Positions 26,463 through 34,799 of a stretch of DNA of 64,000 nucleotides are shown in pieces (position 1 is the stretch's first letter; each line of letters begins with the position of its first letter). Origin of the DNA: Caldithrix sp964598255. Its GTDB lineage: Bacteria; Calditrichota; Calditrichia; Calditrichales; Calditrichaceae. The notes below the pieces were generated by a model. The model saw only the letters and a program-made list of their open reading frames with translations. It did no database searches and had not been told where the DNA came from. The translations under genes were made by a program, and so were the position numbers. Location: assembly GCA_964598255.1 (NCBI GenBank), contig CAZRBA010000073.1:62001-126000 (forward strand), given 5' to 3'.

Positions 26463-27505
26463 AATTCCGCTTCCCCATGTGGCATTTTGGTTTCTCCGTG
26501 TTTAAAAATACGGATACGTTTTTCTAACGACCTCTCTTCCGCCTTTTTAATCAAACGTTCCATTGGTTCGGCCATCGGTTCATCCGTTAAACGAAACGTT
26601 CCCCAATGGATAGGAATAAATTCTCGAGCCTTTAATTCTTTAAAGGCTGTTAAGGCCTCTTCCGGATTCATGTGTACCGATTTCATAAACCAACGCGGAG
26701 CATAGGCACCAATAGGCAATGCGGCAAAGTGGATGGGACCGTATTGCCGCCCTATTTCCGAAAATCCGCTAAAATATCCCGTATCGCCCCCAAAGTAAAA
26801 CGTTACATTTTGGCCCTGCAACAGCCAGCTTACCCACAAAGTGCTATTTTGGCCGAAAAGCGAACGGCCGGAAAAATGTTGTGCCGGTGTACAAATGATC
26901 TTCAGACCGTTAATTTCCGTTTCATCCCCCCAATCCTTTTCGGCATAACGTGTTATTCCCCATGATTTTAGAATATTTCCGACACCCAAAGGGACAAGGT
27001 AAAACGGTTTGTTACCTAAAAATTTTATGGTTTTTTTATCAAGATGGTCGTAATGATCATGTGAAATCACAACCAAATCTATGCTTGGTAAAGAATCCAA
27101 GGGAATTCCGGGAGGCACCAACCGTTTAGGGCCGATAAATGAAAAAGGCGAACTGCGTTTGCTAAAAATCGGATCGGTTAAAATATTCATACCATCCAAT
27201 TGAATAAGCAACGTTGAATGACCAATCCAGGTAACAGAAAATCGGTCTCTGTTTTTCTTTAACCACATAACTTTTGTCTTAGCAGCGGAGAAAAGAACGT
27301 TCTCACCTTTTTCCGCGGGCCGTTTTCCCGTAATACGATCCCATACCAGCCACCTAAAAAGATCGAAACGCGTTCTTTCTTGAAATGTCGGAAAAGGATT
27401 CACAAAACGTTTCCCGTCAAAATGAGTCTGAGTAAATCCGGCTATGGGAATGGTCATAAACAAAATACTCCGAATAATCAATTTTTTAAGCTGGGTTGCC
27501 CACAT
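26459..27505 (-). CDS. Secreted metallo-beta-lactamase-fold hydrolase (NAPE-PLD/RomA-UlaG-like)
   Basis: This 348-residue protein has an N-terminal signal peptide (hydrophobic to about residue 25, IAGFTQ) and an MBL fold with the zinc motif SHDHYDHLD (His149, His151, Asp153, His154), preceded by TWIGHSTLLIQLDG and ILTDPIF, the signature of the N-acyl-phosphatidylethanolamine phospholipase D/RomA group. Downstream ligands are in TPAQHFSGR, FFGGDTGYF (as FYFGGDTGYF) and IPIHWGTF. The likely activity is hydrolysis of a phosphodiester or lactone outside the cytoplasm. The substrate is unknown. Confidence 0.87.
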   Translation of the reverse strand: MWATQLKKLIIRSILFMTIPIAGFTQTHFDGKRFVNPFPTFQERTRFDLFRWLVWDRITGKRPAEKGENVLFSAAKTKVMWLKKNRDRFSVTWIGHSTLLIQLDGMNILTDPIFSKRSSPFSFIGPKRLVPPGIPLDSLPSIDLVVISHDHYDHLDKKTIKFLGNKPFYLVPLGVGNILKSWGITRYAEKDWGDETEINGLKIICTPAQHFSGRSLFGQNSTLWVSWLLQGQNVTFYFGGDTGYFSGFSEIGRQYGPIHFAALPIGAYAPRWFMKSVHMNPEEALTAFKELKAREFIPIHWGTFRLTDEPMAEPMERLIKKAEERSLEKRIRIFKHGETKMPHGEAEL

Positions 27506-27798
27506 CGGCGCCTTTCTCTTTACCTGATCGGTACGATATAATATACGACCAAACCGGGCATGAAAAAAATGATATATTTTTGTGACAAATAAAATGGCTT
27601 TAATTCCTTGTTTGAAAACATTTGCACGCTTTTAATCCAAACATTACATTAAATTTAACATGCAACTCAGGCGGAAGATTTTTTTACGCATAACAACGCT
27701 GTTCGGGGCATACACCAATCCGTTGCGTTCCAATATTATGCCTTTGCGGGTAATCGAAACGGCATGAAAATTTGTTAAACTATTTCGGGAATTAAATT

Positions 27799-29499
27799 AT
27801 GGAATCCTTACAAACGTTAAAAGATGTCTTGGAATATATCAACACACAATATGCCGAACATCCTGCTGTTTCTTTTGTAGGAGAAACACCGCTAACCTAC
27901 GGTGATTTTTATGCCAAAGTTTTACAAGTTCAGGCCTATTTAAAGGAACAGGGCATCCAAAAGGGCGACCACATTGCTTTGTTTAGCGAAAGTATGCCCC
28001 ATTGGTCTGTAACCTATTTTGCCATTACCTCCATGGGAGCAGTGGCCGTTCCTATTTTACCCGATTTTCATCCGAATGAAGTCCAACATATTATTCGCCA
28101 CGCCCATTGTAAAATGGTTTTTGTCTCACAAACTCTGTTGCCCAAAATCGAAGATGCGCATTTTGAAAATGTTCGCAAAATTATTATAATCAATACGTTT
28201 AAACCCTTTGAAGAAGAACAAAGCGGTAAAGATGGAATAAAAGAATTACTGGATAAAGGTAGCAAAGAGTTTACGAAAATAACAAAGGCGGCCTTAAAAA
28301 TAACGCAAAAATCCGAAAGCGCCGAATTGCAACCCCATGATTTGGCCGTAATTATTTATACATCAGGCACTACCGGCAATTCCAAGGGTGTTATGCTTTC
28401 GCATTATAATATTGTCTCTAACGCCCTGGCTATCTTAAAAGTGGTTCACGCATCGCCGGCCGACCGGTTGCTTTCCGTTTTGCCTTTATCGCATGCGTAT
28501 GAAGCCACGGTAGGCATGGTGGCACCGCTTATTGCCGGATGTAATATCCATTACTTTGCCAAACCACCAACCCCTCGACTTTTGGTTGCCGCCTTGCAAA
28601 AGGTACGTCCGACAATTATGCTTATTGTGCCCCTGATTATTGAGAAAATTTACAAAACCCGCATTGCCCCCGAACTTAATAAAAAAATGATCTTACGCTT
28701 AATGCAAAAGGTACCGAGCTTACGCCGCTTTATCTTTAAAAAAGCAGGTAAAAAACTTCTGGAAACGTTCGGCGGACAATTACAGGTAATGCCCATTGGC
28801 GGAGCTTTATTATCTCCTGAAGTCGAAAAATTTTTATTTGAATCCGAATTTCCTTATGCCATTGGTTACGGTTTAACCGAAACATCTCCTATTGTTGCCG
28901 CCATGGTAAAAGGTATGTTAAAAATTCATTCCACGGGTCCGGCCTTGTCCGGCATCCAAATTAAAATTTACGATCCGGACCCGCAAACCGGTGTGGGTGA
29001 AATTTGGGTTAAAGGCCCTAACGTCATGCAGGGATATTACAAGGATCCCGAAAGAACAGCCGACGTATTAACGAAAGACGGATGGTTTAAAACAGGTGAT
29101 TTGGGACTTTTGGATGGAGATGGCTATTTGTACATTAAAGGGCGGATTAAAAACATGATTTTAGGGCCAAGTGGTGAAAACATTTATCCGGAACAAATCG
29201 AAGCCATTCTGAATGAGTTTGACTGCGTGGCAGAATCTCTGGTTTATGATGACCACGGAAAAATTGTTGCCCGTGTATTTTTAAATTATGAAGAACTTGA
29301 TAAAAAATTCGGCATTAACCATTTAAGTGAAACGCAAGTTAAAGAAAAAATCAAAGAACTGCTCGAAACAATTCGTCAAAAAACAAACGACCAATTGGCT
29401 GTTTATGCTCGCATCAGCAAAATTATTGAACAGACAGAACCTTTCGAGAAAACCCCTACCCAAAAGACCAAACGCTATTTATATGTCAATAAAGATTAG
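27799..29499 (+). CDS. Long-chain acyl-CoA synthetase / AMP-forming ligase
   Basis: This 566-residue protein belongs to the ANL superfamily. It has the P-loop IIYTSGTTGNSKGVMLSH (187-197 for the core), the A5 motif YGLTETSPIVAA, the A7 motif GWFKTGDLG and the A8 motif GRIKNMIL. The catalytic Lys of A10 is plausible in EKTPTQKTKRYLY. It activates fatty acids as acyl adenylates and transfers them to CoA. It stands alone, with 293 bases of non-coding DNA before it and a hairpin behind it. Confidence 0.9.
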   Translation: MESLQTLKDVLEYINTQYAEHPAVSFVGETPLTYGDFYAKVLQVQAYLKEQGIQKGDHIALFSESMPHWSVTYFAITSMGAVAVPILPDFHPNEVQHIIRHAHCKMVFVSQTLLPKIEDAHFENVRKIIIINTFKPFEEEQSGKDGIKELLDKGSKEFTKITKAALKITQKSESAELQPHDLAVIIYTSGTTGNSKGVMLSHYNIVSNALAILKVVHASPADRLLSVLPLSHAYEATVGMVAPLIAGCNIHYFAKPPTPRLLVAALQKVRPTIMLIVPLIIEKIYKTRIAPELNKKMILRLMQKVPSLRRFIFKKAGKKLLETFGGQLQVMPIGGALLSPEVEKFLFESEFPYAIGYGLTETSPIVAAMVKGMLKIHSTGPALSGIQIKIYDPDPQTGVGEIWVKGPNVMQGYYKDPERTADVLTKDGWFKTGDLGLLDGDGYLYIKGRIKNMILGPSGENIYPEQIEAILNEFDCVAESLVYDDHGKIVARVFLNYEELDKKFGINHLSETQVKEKIKELLETIRQKTNDQLAVYARISKIIEQTEPFEKTPTQKTKRYLYVNKD

Positions 29500-29522
29500 C
29501 CGTTTTCTCACCAAAATAAACA

Positions 29523-29559
29523 GGGCCGTTGATACTCGGTGGGAAAGTACCAACGGCCC
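29523..29559. terminator. Hairpin between the acyl-CoA ligase and the convergent cas6-like gene
   Basis: GGGCCGTTG (29523-29531) pairs perfectly with CAACGGCCC (29551-29559), and GATACT / AGTAC extend it inward. On the minus strand TGTTTATTTT follows, so it is a better terminator for the cas6-like gene than for the ligase. Confidence 0.6.
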
Positions 29560-29678
29560 TAAATGGTAGGAAAGAAGCAATAAACCCTAACTTATATGAC
29601 TTCCAAAAATACCAAGGTGTGCCGCAACGAATGAGGCCCGATAACTATTTATTTTTAATTCTTCTTTTGGGTTGTCTC

Positions 29679-30470
29679 CTATTTTCTATGTTGATGTACC
29701 ATTTCGACCATACCAAACCCCAAAGCATTCATTTGGCCAATTCCGGCATCGTAAATTACCTTTAACACTTCGGGCTCGGCCTTGATTTTAAAAGGCGCCA
29801 GTACGCAACGTACCTGCTCTTGGCGACTGCTCTCTTTCTCTAATGTAATGACCTTGGTAATGCGATTGTTACGGCGCCGGATATATTCTTTGTCAAATTC
29901 CAAATCAAATTCCAAATGATCGATTGTCTTTTTATGAATAACCCTAAATTTGTTACGAATGTCTTTTTCCAACATCGCATAAAATTCTTTGTTATCTGGT
30001 AAGGCATATTTCTTAAAATCAGATTTATGTTTTTTCCCTCTCGATTCTTTTAATACGGTCACAGGCGACAAACAGGTAAATTGGGCCTCATTGTCTTTAA
30101 ATTCCGGTTCCGGGACAAAACGTACATTCTCCACTTCAAAATAAACGTCATATATCTTAAATCGTTTGTGTTTGCGCAATTCTTTAGCCAAAATTCCTAA
30201 AAATTGATAATACGGCGAGGCCACATACCAATAGAATTCTCTTGATAAAATGCCAATCATAAAATTTTCGATTTTTCGTTCAGGAATGATAAGCTGCGAA
30301 AACGTATATAAATCAAATCCCTTGGAAGAAGATCCTTCGGGCACCAGAGAAGAAAGATAACGTCGGTATTCAAATGTCAATTGTTTAATAAGCTTAACCA
30401 GATAATAGTTGGTATTAATCGGTAGGTATGTTTTTCGTTTCGGATTCCTAAAGGTTATTTTGATACGCAT
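29679..30470 (-). CDS. Cas6-like CRISPR RNA endoribonuclease family protein, solitary
   Basis: This 263-residue protein shows the Cas6 layout: a first ferredoxin-like domain with the motif DLYTFSQLIIPE (about 53-64) and a C-terminal glycine-rich loop AGIGQMNALGFGMVE (Gly243, 245, 251, 253), which is the most diagnostic feature of Cas6. The usual catalytic His of the N-terminal domain is absent; the first His is at residue 101. I see no other cas gene and no repeat-spacer array in the window. It may process RNAs from an array elsewhere, or have a changed function. Confidence 0.78.
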   Translation of the reverse strand: MRIKITFRNPKRKTYLPINTNYYLVKLIKQLTFEYRRYLSSLVPEGSSSKGFDLYTFSQLIIPERKIENFMIGILSREFYWYVASPYYQFLGILAKELRKHKRFKIYDVYFEVENVRFVPEPEFKDNEAQFTCLSPVTVLKESRGKKHKSDFKKYALPDNKEFYAMLEKDIRNKFRVIHKKTIDHLEFDLEFDKEYIRRRNNRITKVITLEKESSRQEQVRCVLAPFKIKAEPEVLKVIYDAGIGQMNALGFGMVEMVHQHRK

Positions 30471-30617
30471 GATTAAAAGCCCCCCATATCCATATTGGTT
30501 CCTTTTATTTAATACAAAAATAATGCCAATAATAGGCTAACAAATCGGAGGGTTCGTAACTCTTTAAACTTTATAAGGTTAGTACAAAATAGGTTAAAAA
30601 GAAGAAATTAAGAATAC

Positions 30618-30663
30618 GGGAAATATTCCCAACTATACTGTTTTTCGATAGGGAATATTTCCC
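30618..30663. repeat. Nested inverted repeat between the Mrp-type ATPase and cas6-like genes
   Basis: GGGAAATATTCCC (30618-30630) and GGGAATATTTCCC (30651-30663) are exact reverse complements, 20 bases apart. Each arm is itself nearly palindromic. The element could be a terminator for the ATPase gene (no clear T-run follows on the minus strand) or a two-site operator for the cas6-like gene downstream. Confidence 0.6.
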
Positions 30664-30675
30664 ATTTTTGGAGAT

Positions 30676-31722
30676 TTATTTGGAAATCTTATCGTAAATA
30701 CGTTTGGCAACATCCAAAAAGGCTTTGCTTTCTGGACTGTCCGGATTATCCACAACAACAGGTACTCCATGGTCACCACCTTCAACAATCCGCGGATTTA
30801 TCGGAATTTCGCCTAACAATTCCGTATCGTATTGCTGGCAAGCTTTGGCCACACCACCATGGGAAAAAATATCCGTACGTTCCCCGCAATGCGGACAAAT
30901 AAAATAACTCATATTCTCAATAATGCCCATTACCGGTACATTTACTTTGCGGAACATTTGCACTCCTTTAATCGCATCTATTAAAGCCACATCCTGAGGA
31001 GTAGAAACCACCACGGCACCGTCAAGAGCAACCGATTGCGAAATGGTAAGCTGAGCGTCACCCGTTCCCGGAGGCATATCAAACAAAATAATATCCAATT
31101 CCGGCCAGGCCACATCATTCATCAATTGCTGCAAGGCGCGATGGACCAAAGCGCCGCGCCAAATGACTGCTTCCGAATTATCCACCAAAAAACCCAATGA
31201 CATTAAATGAACGCCGTATTTTTCGATCGTATGAATTTTTTTACCGTCATACAAAGGACGTTCCTGCACACCCAACATCAACGGAATGCTCGGGCCGTAA
31301 ATATCCGCATCGAGCAACCCGACCCGATAGCCCAATTTGGCCATTGCCACCGCCAAGTTTACGGCTACGGTAGATTTTCCCACTCCGCCTTTACCGCTGG
31401 CTACCGCCACCTTGTATTTAATGCTTGACAAATATTGCTCCGGTTTTTCGGCTGTTGTGGTGCTAAATTTAGGCGGTTCTTGTGCCTCGGCTACAACTTC
31501 ATGCTTGTAATCGGGATATGCTTGCCGTAACACCTTCTCCACATCCTGTTTAATCTGCCGAACAACACTACTATCTTTGCCCTTTACTACGATATGAAGA
31601 CGTATGACCTGATCGCTAATATCTATTTTTTGAACCAGTCCGAACGATACGATATCCCTGCTATAACCGGGATAACTCACCTTGCGCAAAACCTCTACCA
31701 GTTCCTCTTTTGTAACAGCCAT
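30676..31722 (-). CDS. Mrp/NBP35-ApbC family Fe-S carrier ATPase
   Basis: This 348-residue protein has an N-terminal DUF59/MIP18-like domain (about 5-80), a deviant Walker A VASGKGGVGKSTVAVNLA (core 110-117) and a CPHCG motif for bridging an Fe-S cluster near residue 270, as in ApbC/NBP35. It carries and delivers [4Fe-4S] clusters, which fits an organism with many Fe-S proteins. It appears monocistronic. The name Mrp here is the ATPase family name and is unrelated to the Mrp antiporter at the start of the window. Confidence 0.93.
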   Translation of the reverse strand: MAVTKEELVEVLRKVSYPGYSRDIVSFGLVQKIDISDQVIRLHIVVKGKDSSVVRQIKQDVEKVLRQAYPDYKHEVVAEAQEPPKFSTTTAEKPEQYLSSIKYKVAVASGKGGVGKSTVAVNLAVAMAKLGYRVGLLDADIYGPSIPLMLGVQERPLYDGKKIHTIEKYGVHLMSLGFLVDNSEAVIWRGALVHRALQQLMNDVAWPELDIILFDMPPGTGDAQLTISQSVALDGAVVVSTPQDVALIDAIKGVQMFRKVNVPVMGIIENMSYFICPHCGERTDIFSHGGVAKACQQYDTELLGEIPINPRIVEGGDHGVPVVVDNPDSPESKAFLDVAKRIYDKISK

Positions 31723-32236
31723 ATCAAACTCCTATACTATTTTTTATTTTTGTTTAACTAATATAACAATTTTTTTGATAACTTATTTCCCGCTTTGATA
31801 CATTTTTTTCTTAAAGGCAGAAATATAGTCAACAGCGCCCAATAAAACCAAAATATATTTGCTTTTAGGTGAGGGGGGTAATACGATTTTCGTCCGCAGT
31901 ACAAACAGCAGGTCAATTTCGAAACGATTATCTGCATACAATTTAAACATACGAATGTTGCCGATTTGTTTATCGTTTATTAAAGAACGTTCTCGGCTTT
32001 AACAATTAACGGATACATAAACCGCACAACCCAGAGACCGGCTTTTGCATTGTGTAATGGTTTTGGCTCAGTGGAAATCCGATTATTTTTTAAGACATAT
32101 ATGTGTATTCGCCGCGGCATCGACAATCAGAAAGGATTAAAATGATTGCGCTTGTTCTTTCCTGCCAAAATTTCTTCAGACCTCCTGTCTATTTTCAAGC
32201 GATTTTTTACTTCAAAAGGAGGGCTTTAACAATACA
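31723..32236. other. Non-coding gap of about 510 bases
   Basis: I find no long reading frame or tRNA-like fold. It holds the promoter region of the ATPase gene at one end. A 32-codon frame at 32142-32240 (+), with AAAGGA before its ATG, overlaps the end of the antisense gene and is not convincing. A GGGGGG run at 31873-31878 and the sequence around 32100-32160 give no recognised RNA. Confidence 0.4.
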
Positions 32237-32899
32237 TTAAAGGACAACTTCGATATCCAGAACGATATTTTTTTCCAGATTCAAACGGATTGTTTTGGGC
32301 TTATCCAGTTCAATATCATTAATAACGGAAAATTCAACGCTAAAATCTTTACTGGTTAGGTCTTTGTCCACTAATTTCCCGCGTCCGTTAATCACGCCGC
32401 CCTTTTCTTCATCGTAATAACTGATTAAAATTTCTTCGTTAATTTCAAGAGCGTCCAAAATTTCCAACAATTCTTCCACATTGCGTTGCTGGATAATTTG
32501 TTCGTCCACATCTTCTTCGATGCTCATTATATCACCGTCATCATAATAAAAATCGATAGTTCCGCCACCGCCTTTTATGTAGACAATGCGTTCGTCTAAT
32601 TCCTGTTTAATGGAACGTTCTACATTAATCACACTGCCGGTAAAATAATCATCGGTAATATCAATAATCTTTACGGTCACCGGTTTTTCCTCCGGTGTAC
32701 CGTCGTATTCAACGCGTTGAATATTAACCTTTTTGCCTTTTCCAATGCGCTTAATGATTTCTCGGACTTTTTCCGGTGGCATGGCCCCGGGCCGAAGCTC
32801 TACTTTTCTCTTTTTTTTCTTAAAAAAATTAAGAAAATAACGTTTTGGGTTATTTTCGTGCAGGAGCACATTAATCATTTGATTTCTTCCCACACCCAT
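32237..32899 (-). CDS. Unknown soluble protein with two beta-rich repeats
   Basis: A strong AGGAGG precedes ATG 32899, so the gene is real (220 residues). The N-terminus is basic (FLNFFKKKKRKVELRPG). Two acidic, strand-rich segments follow: about 65-125 (VTVKIIDITDDYFTGSVINV) and about 155-220 (GRGKLVDKDLTSKDFSVEFS), separated by a helix EELLEILDALEI. The pattern suggests two related small barrels, perhaps SH3- or PilZ-like, but I cannot name the family. It stands alone between non-coding gaps. Confidence 0.65.
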   Translation of the reverse strand: MGVGRNQMINVLLHENNPKRYFLNFFKKKKRKVELRPGAMPPEKVREIIKRIGKGKKVNIQRVEYDGTPEEKPVTVKIIDITDDYFTGSVINVERSIKQELDERIVYIKGGGGTIDFYYDDGDIMSIEEDVDEQIIQQRNVEELLEILDALEINEEILISYYDEEKGGVINGRGKLVDKDLTSKDFSVEFSVINDIELDKPKTIRLNLEKNIVLDIEVVL

Positions 32900-33078
32900 T
32901 ACGGCCTCCTAAAAAATTTGCCAACTAAGTGCTAAAATAAGGTTAAGTTAAACGGTTTGCAAAAATATCAGAAAACAACCGGTGAAATGCCGAATCATAC
33001 TATGCTTTAAGTAGCACCGTTTCCGAACAACAAACAAGAGTTTCGGGCAAAAACATACGCTATCTTTTTCGCCACCAA

Positions 33079-34797
33079 TTAGTGCATTGCTCTTGCTTCC
33101 GCTATTAAATGACGCGCATTTTCCAATGTTTGTTCGGCAATTTCTTTTCCGGCCAATAATGTTGCAATTTCATGAATTCGACTGGAGTCATCTAATTGTT
33201 CTATATCGACGTAGGTGCGATTTTCTTCAGTATTTTTTAAGACCTTAAAATGGGTACGGGCAAATGCAGCAATTTGTGGCAAATGGGTTATGCATAAAAT
33301 TTGGCGTTGACGACTCAATTCGGCCATTTGCAAACCAACTACCTGAGCGATTTTGCCCGAAATACCCGCATCAATTTCATCAAAAATCATGGAAGGCACC
33401 TGATCCACTGCCGCCAGCAACGATTTTAGCGCCAGCATAATTCGCGAAATCTCTCCGCCGGAGGCTATTTTATGCAAAGGTTTGAAATCTTCCCCCGCAT
33501 TGGAAGCCAGCTCAAACACCACATCATCAAAACCGCGATCGTTCAGTTCAACGGATTTGCCATGCAAAACAAACGGACTTTCTTTATGTTCGCGCACCGT
33601 AAGACGAACTCTAAAACGCGCCTGTGCCATTCCCACCTTGGTAAACATTTCCGTAATTTTTTGCTCGAACTTCTTTGCTGCTTCTTGCCGTCTTCGGTTG
33701 AGTTCGGAACCGGTTTTTTGCAAACTTTCTCTTAAGCTGTCAATCTGCTTTTCCGTTGCGGCAATACGTTCATCGAATTGGCTGATATCTGCCGAGTAGT
33801 TTTCGATTTCATGCAAATATTCAATAAGTTCTTCCACGTTTTTTTTCTGATATTTTTTTAGCAAAAATTCAAGACGCCCAATACGTTCCTGAATTTGTTC
33901 CAAGCGTTGCGGATCAAATTCTAAATCTGCCAAATAATCGCTAACGAATCGTCCGATTTCTTCAACCGAGGCACGCGCTTCGGCCAAACTTTCGGTAAAC
34001 TCGGCAAATTGCGCATCGTATTCGCTTAACTTTTGCAGATCGTTTTCCGAACGTGCAATTAATCCGGAAGCATTGATTTCTCCGAGATAAAGCGTATCGT
34101 TAATAGCCGAGGCCAACTGATGAATCGCTTCGACATTATTCAGGCGTTTCATTTCGTCGTACAAAGTGTGCAATTCACCGGGTTGCAATTGGGCCTGGTT
34201 TAGCTCATCCATCTGAAAACGATACATATCCTGCAATTGAGTGCTTTTAAGTTGCTTGGCCTTCAAATCATCGCGTTCTTTTAATTTTTGGCGATATTCC
34301 TGCAATGTATGGCTAAAGGTTTGTACCAAATGGTCCAAACGGGCAAAGGCATCCAAATATTCCAAATGATTTTCGGGATGTAACAGGCGTTGGTGTTGAT
34401 GCTGTCCGTGGATATCTATTAAATACGAACTAATTTCATTTAGGCGGCTTAAAGGCACGGGCGTATCGTTTACAAAAGTGCGCGAATTCCCTTTAGCCGA
34501 AATTTCTTTGCGTAAAATAAGCGTATACTCTGTTTCGGAATCGAGCGCTAATTCTTTTAATATGCGCAAAATTTCAGGCCGCGGCCGAAAATCGATTTCG
34601 GCCTCTAAAATCGCTTTGGCGGCACCTTTACGCACCAGTTCAACACTGCTGCGTTCTCCGCAAAGCTGCGCCAGGGCATTCACAATAATCGATTTCCCAG
34701 CGCCCGTTTCCCCGGTTATAATATTCAAGCCTTCGGAAAACTCGATTCGCAACTCGTCAATTAAGGCAAAATTTTTGATGTACAACGATTTTAACAT
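33079..34797 (-). CDS. recN: DNA repair protein RecN
   Basis: This 572-residue SMC-like ATPase has N-terminal Walker A in ITGETGAGKSIIVNAL (29-36), the segment LIDIHGQHQHQRLLHPENHLE characteristic of RecN, long coiled coils (about 150-370), the signature HKIASGGEISRIMLALK and Walker B SMIFDEIDAGISG with IAQVVGLQMAELS. It acts in double-strand break repair. Its start is 2 bases after the secreted propeller gene, an odd operon partner. Confidence 0.95.
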   Translation of the reverse strand: MLKSLYIKNFALIDELRIEFSEGLNIITGETGAGKSIIVNALAQLCGERSSVELVRKGAAKAILEAEIDFRPRPEILRILKELALDSETEYTLILRKEISAKGNSRTFVNDTPVPLSRLNEISSYLIDIHGQHQHQRLLHPENHLEYLDAFARLDHLVQTFSHTLQEYRQKLKERDDLKAKQLKSTQLQDMYRFQMDELNQAQLQPGELHTLYDEMKRLNNVEAIHQLASAINDTLYLGEINASGLIARSENDLQKLSEYDAQFAEFTESLAEARASVEEIGRFVSDYLADLEFDPQRLEQIQERIGRLEFLLKKYQKKNVEELIEYLHEIENYSADISQFDERIAATEKQIDSLRESLQKTGSELNRRRQEAAKKFEQKITEMFTKVGMAQARFRVRLTVREHKESPFVLHGKSVELNDRGFDDVVFELASNAGEDFKPLHKIASGGEISRIMLALKSLLAAVDQVPSMIFDEIDAGISGKIAQVVGLQMAELSRQRQILCITHLPQIAAFARTHFKVLKNTEENRTYVDIEQLDDSSRIHEIATLLAGKEIAEQTLENARHLIAEARAMH

Positions 34798-34799
34798 GG

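Noticed and set aside
29500..30680. A CRISPR array next to the cas6-like gene
   Set aside because: I checked both flanks for repeated units of 25-40 bases; only the 13-base inverted repeat at 30618-30663 is found, with no regular spacing.
32142..32240. A 32-codon plus-strand frame with AAAGGA before its ATG
   Set aside because: Its end overlaps the 3' end of the antisense gene, and its composition (FRPPVYFQAIFYFKRR) does not look like a known small protein.
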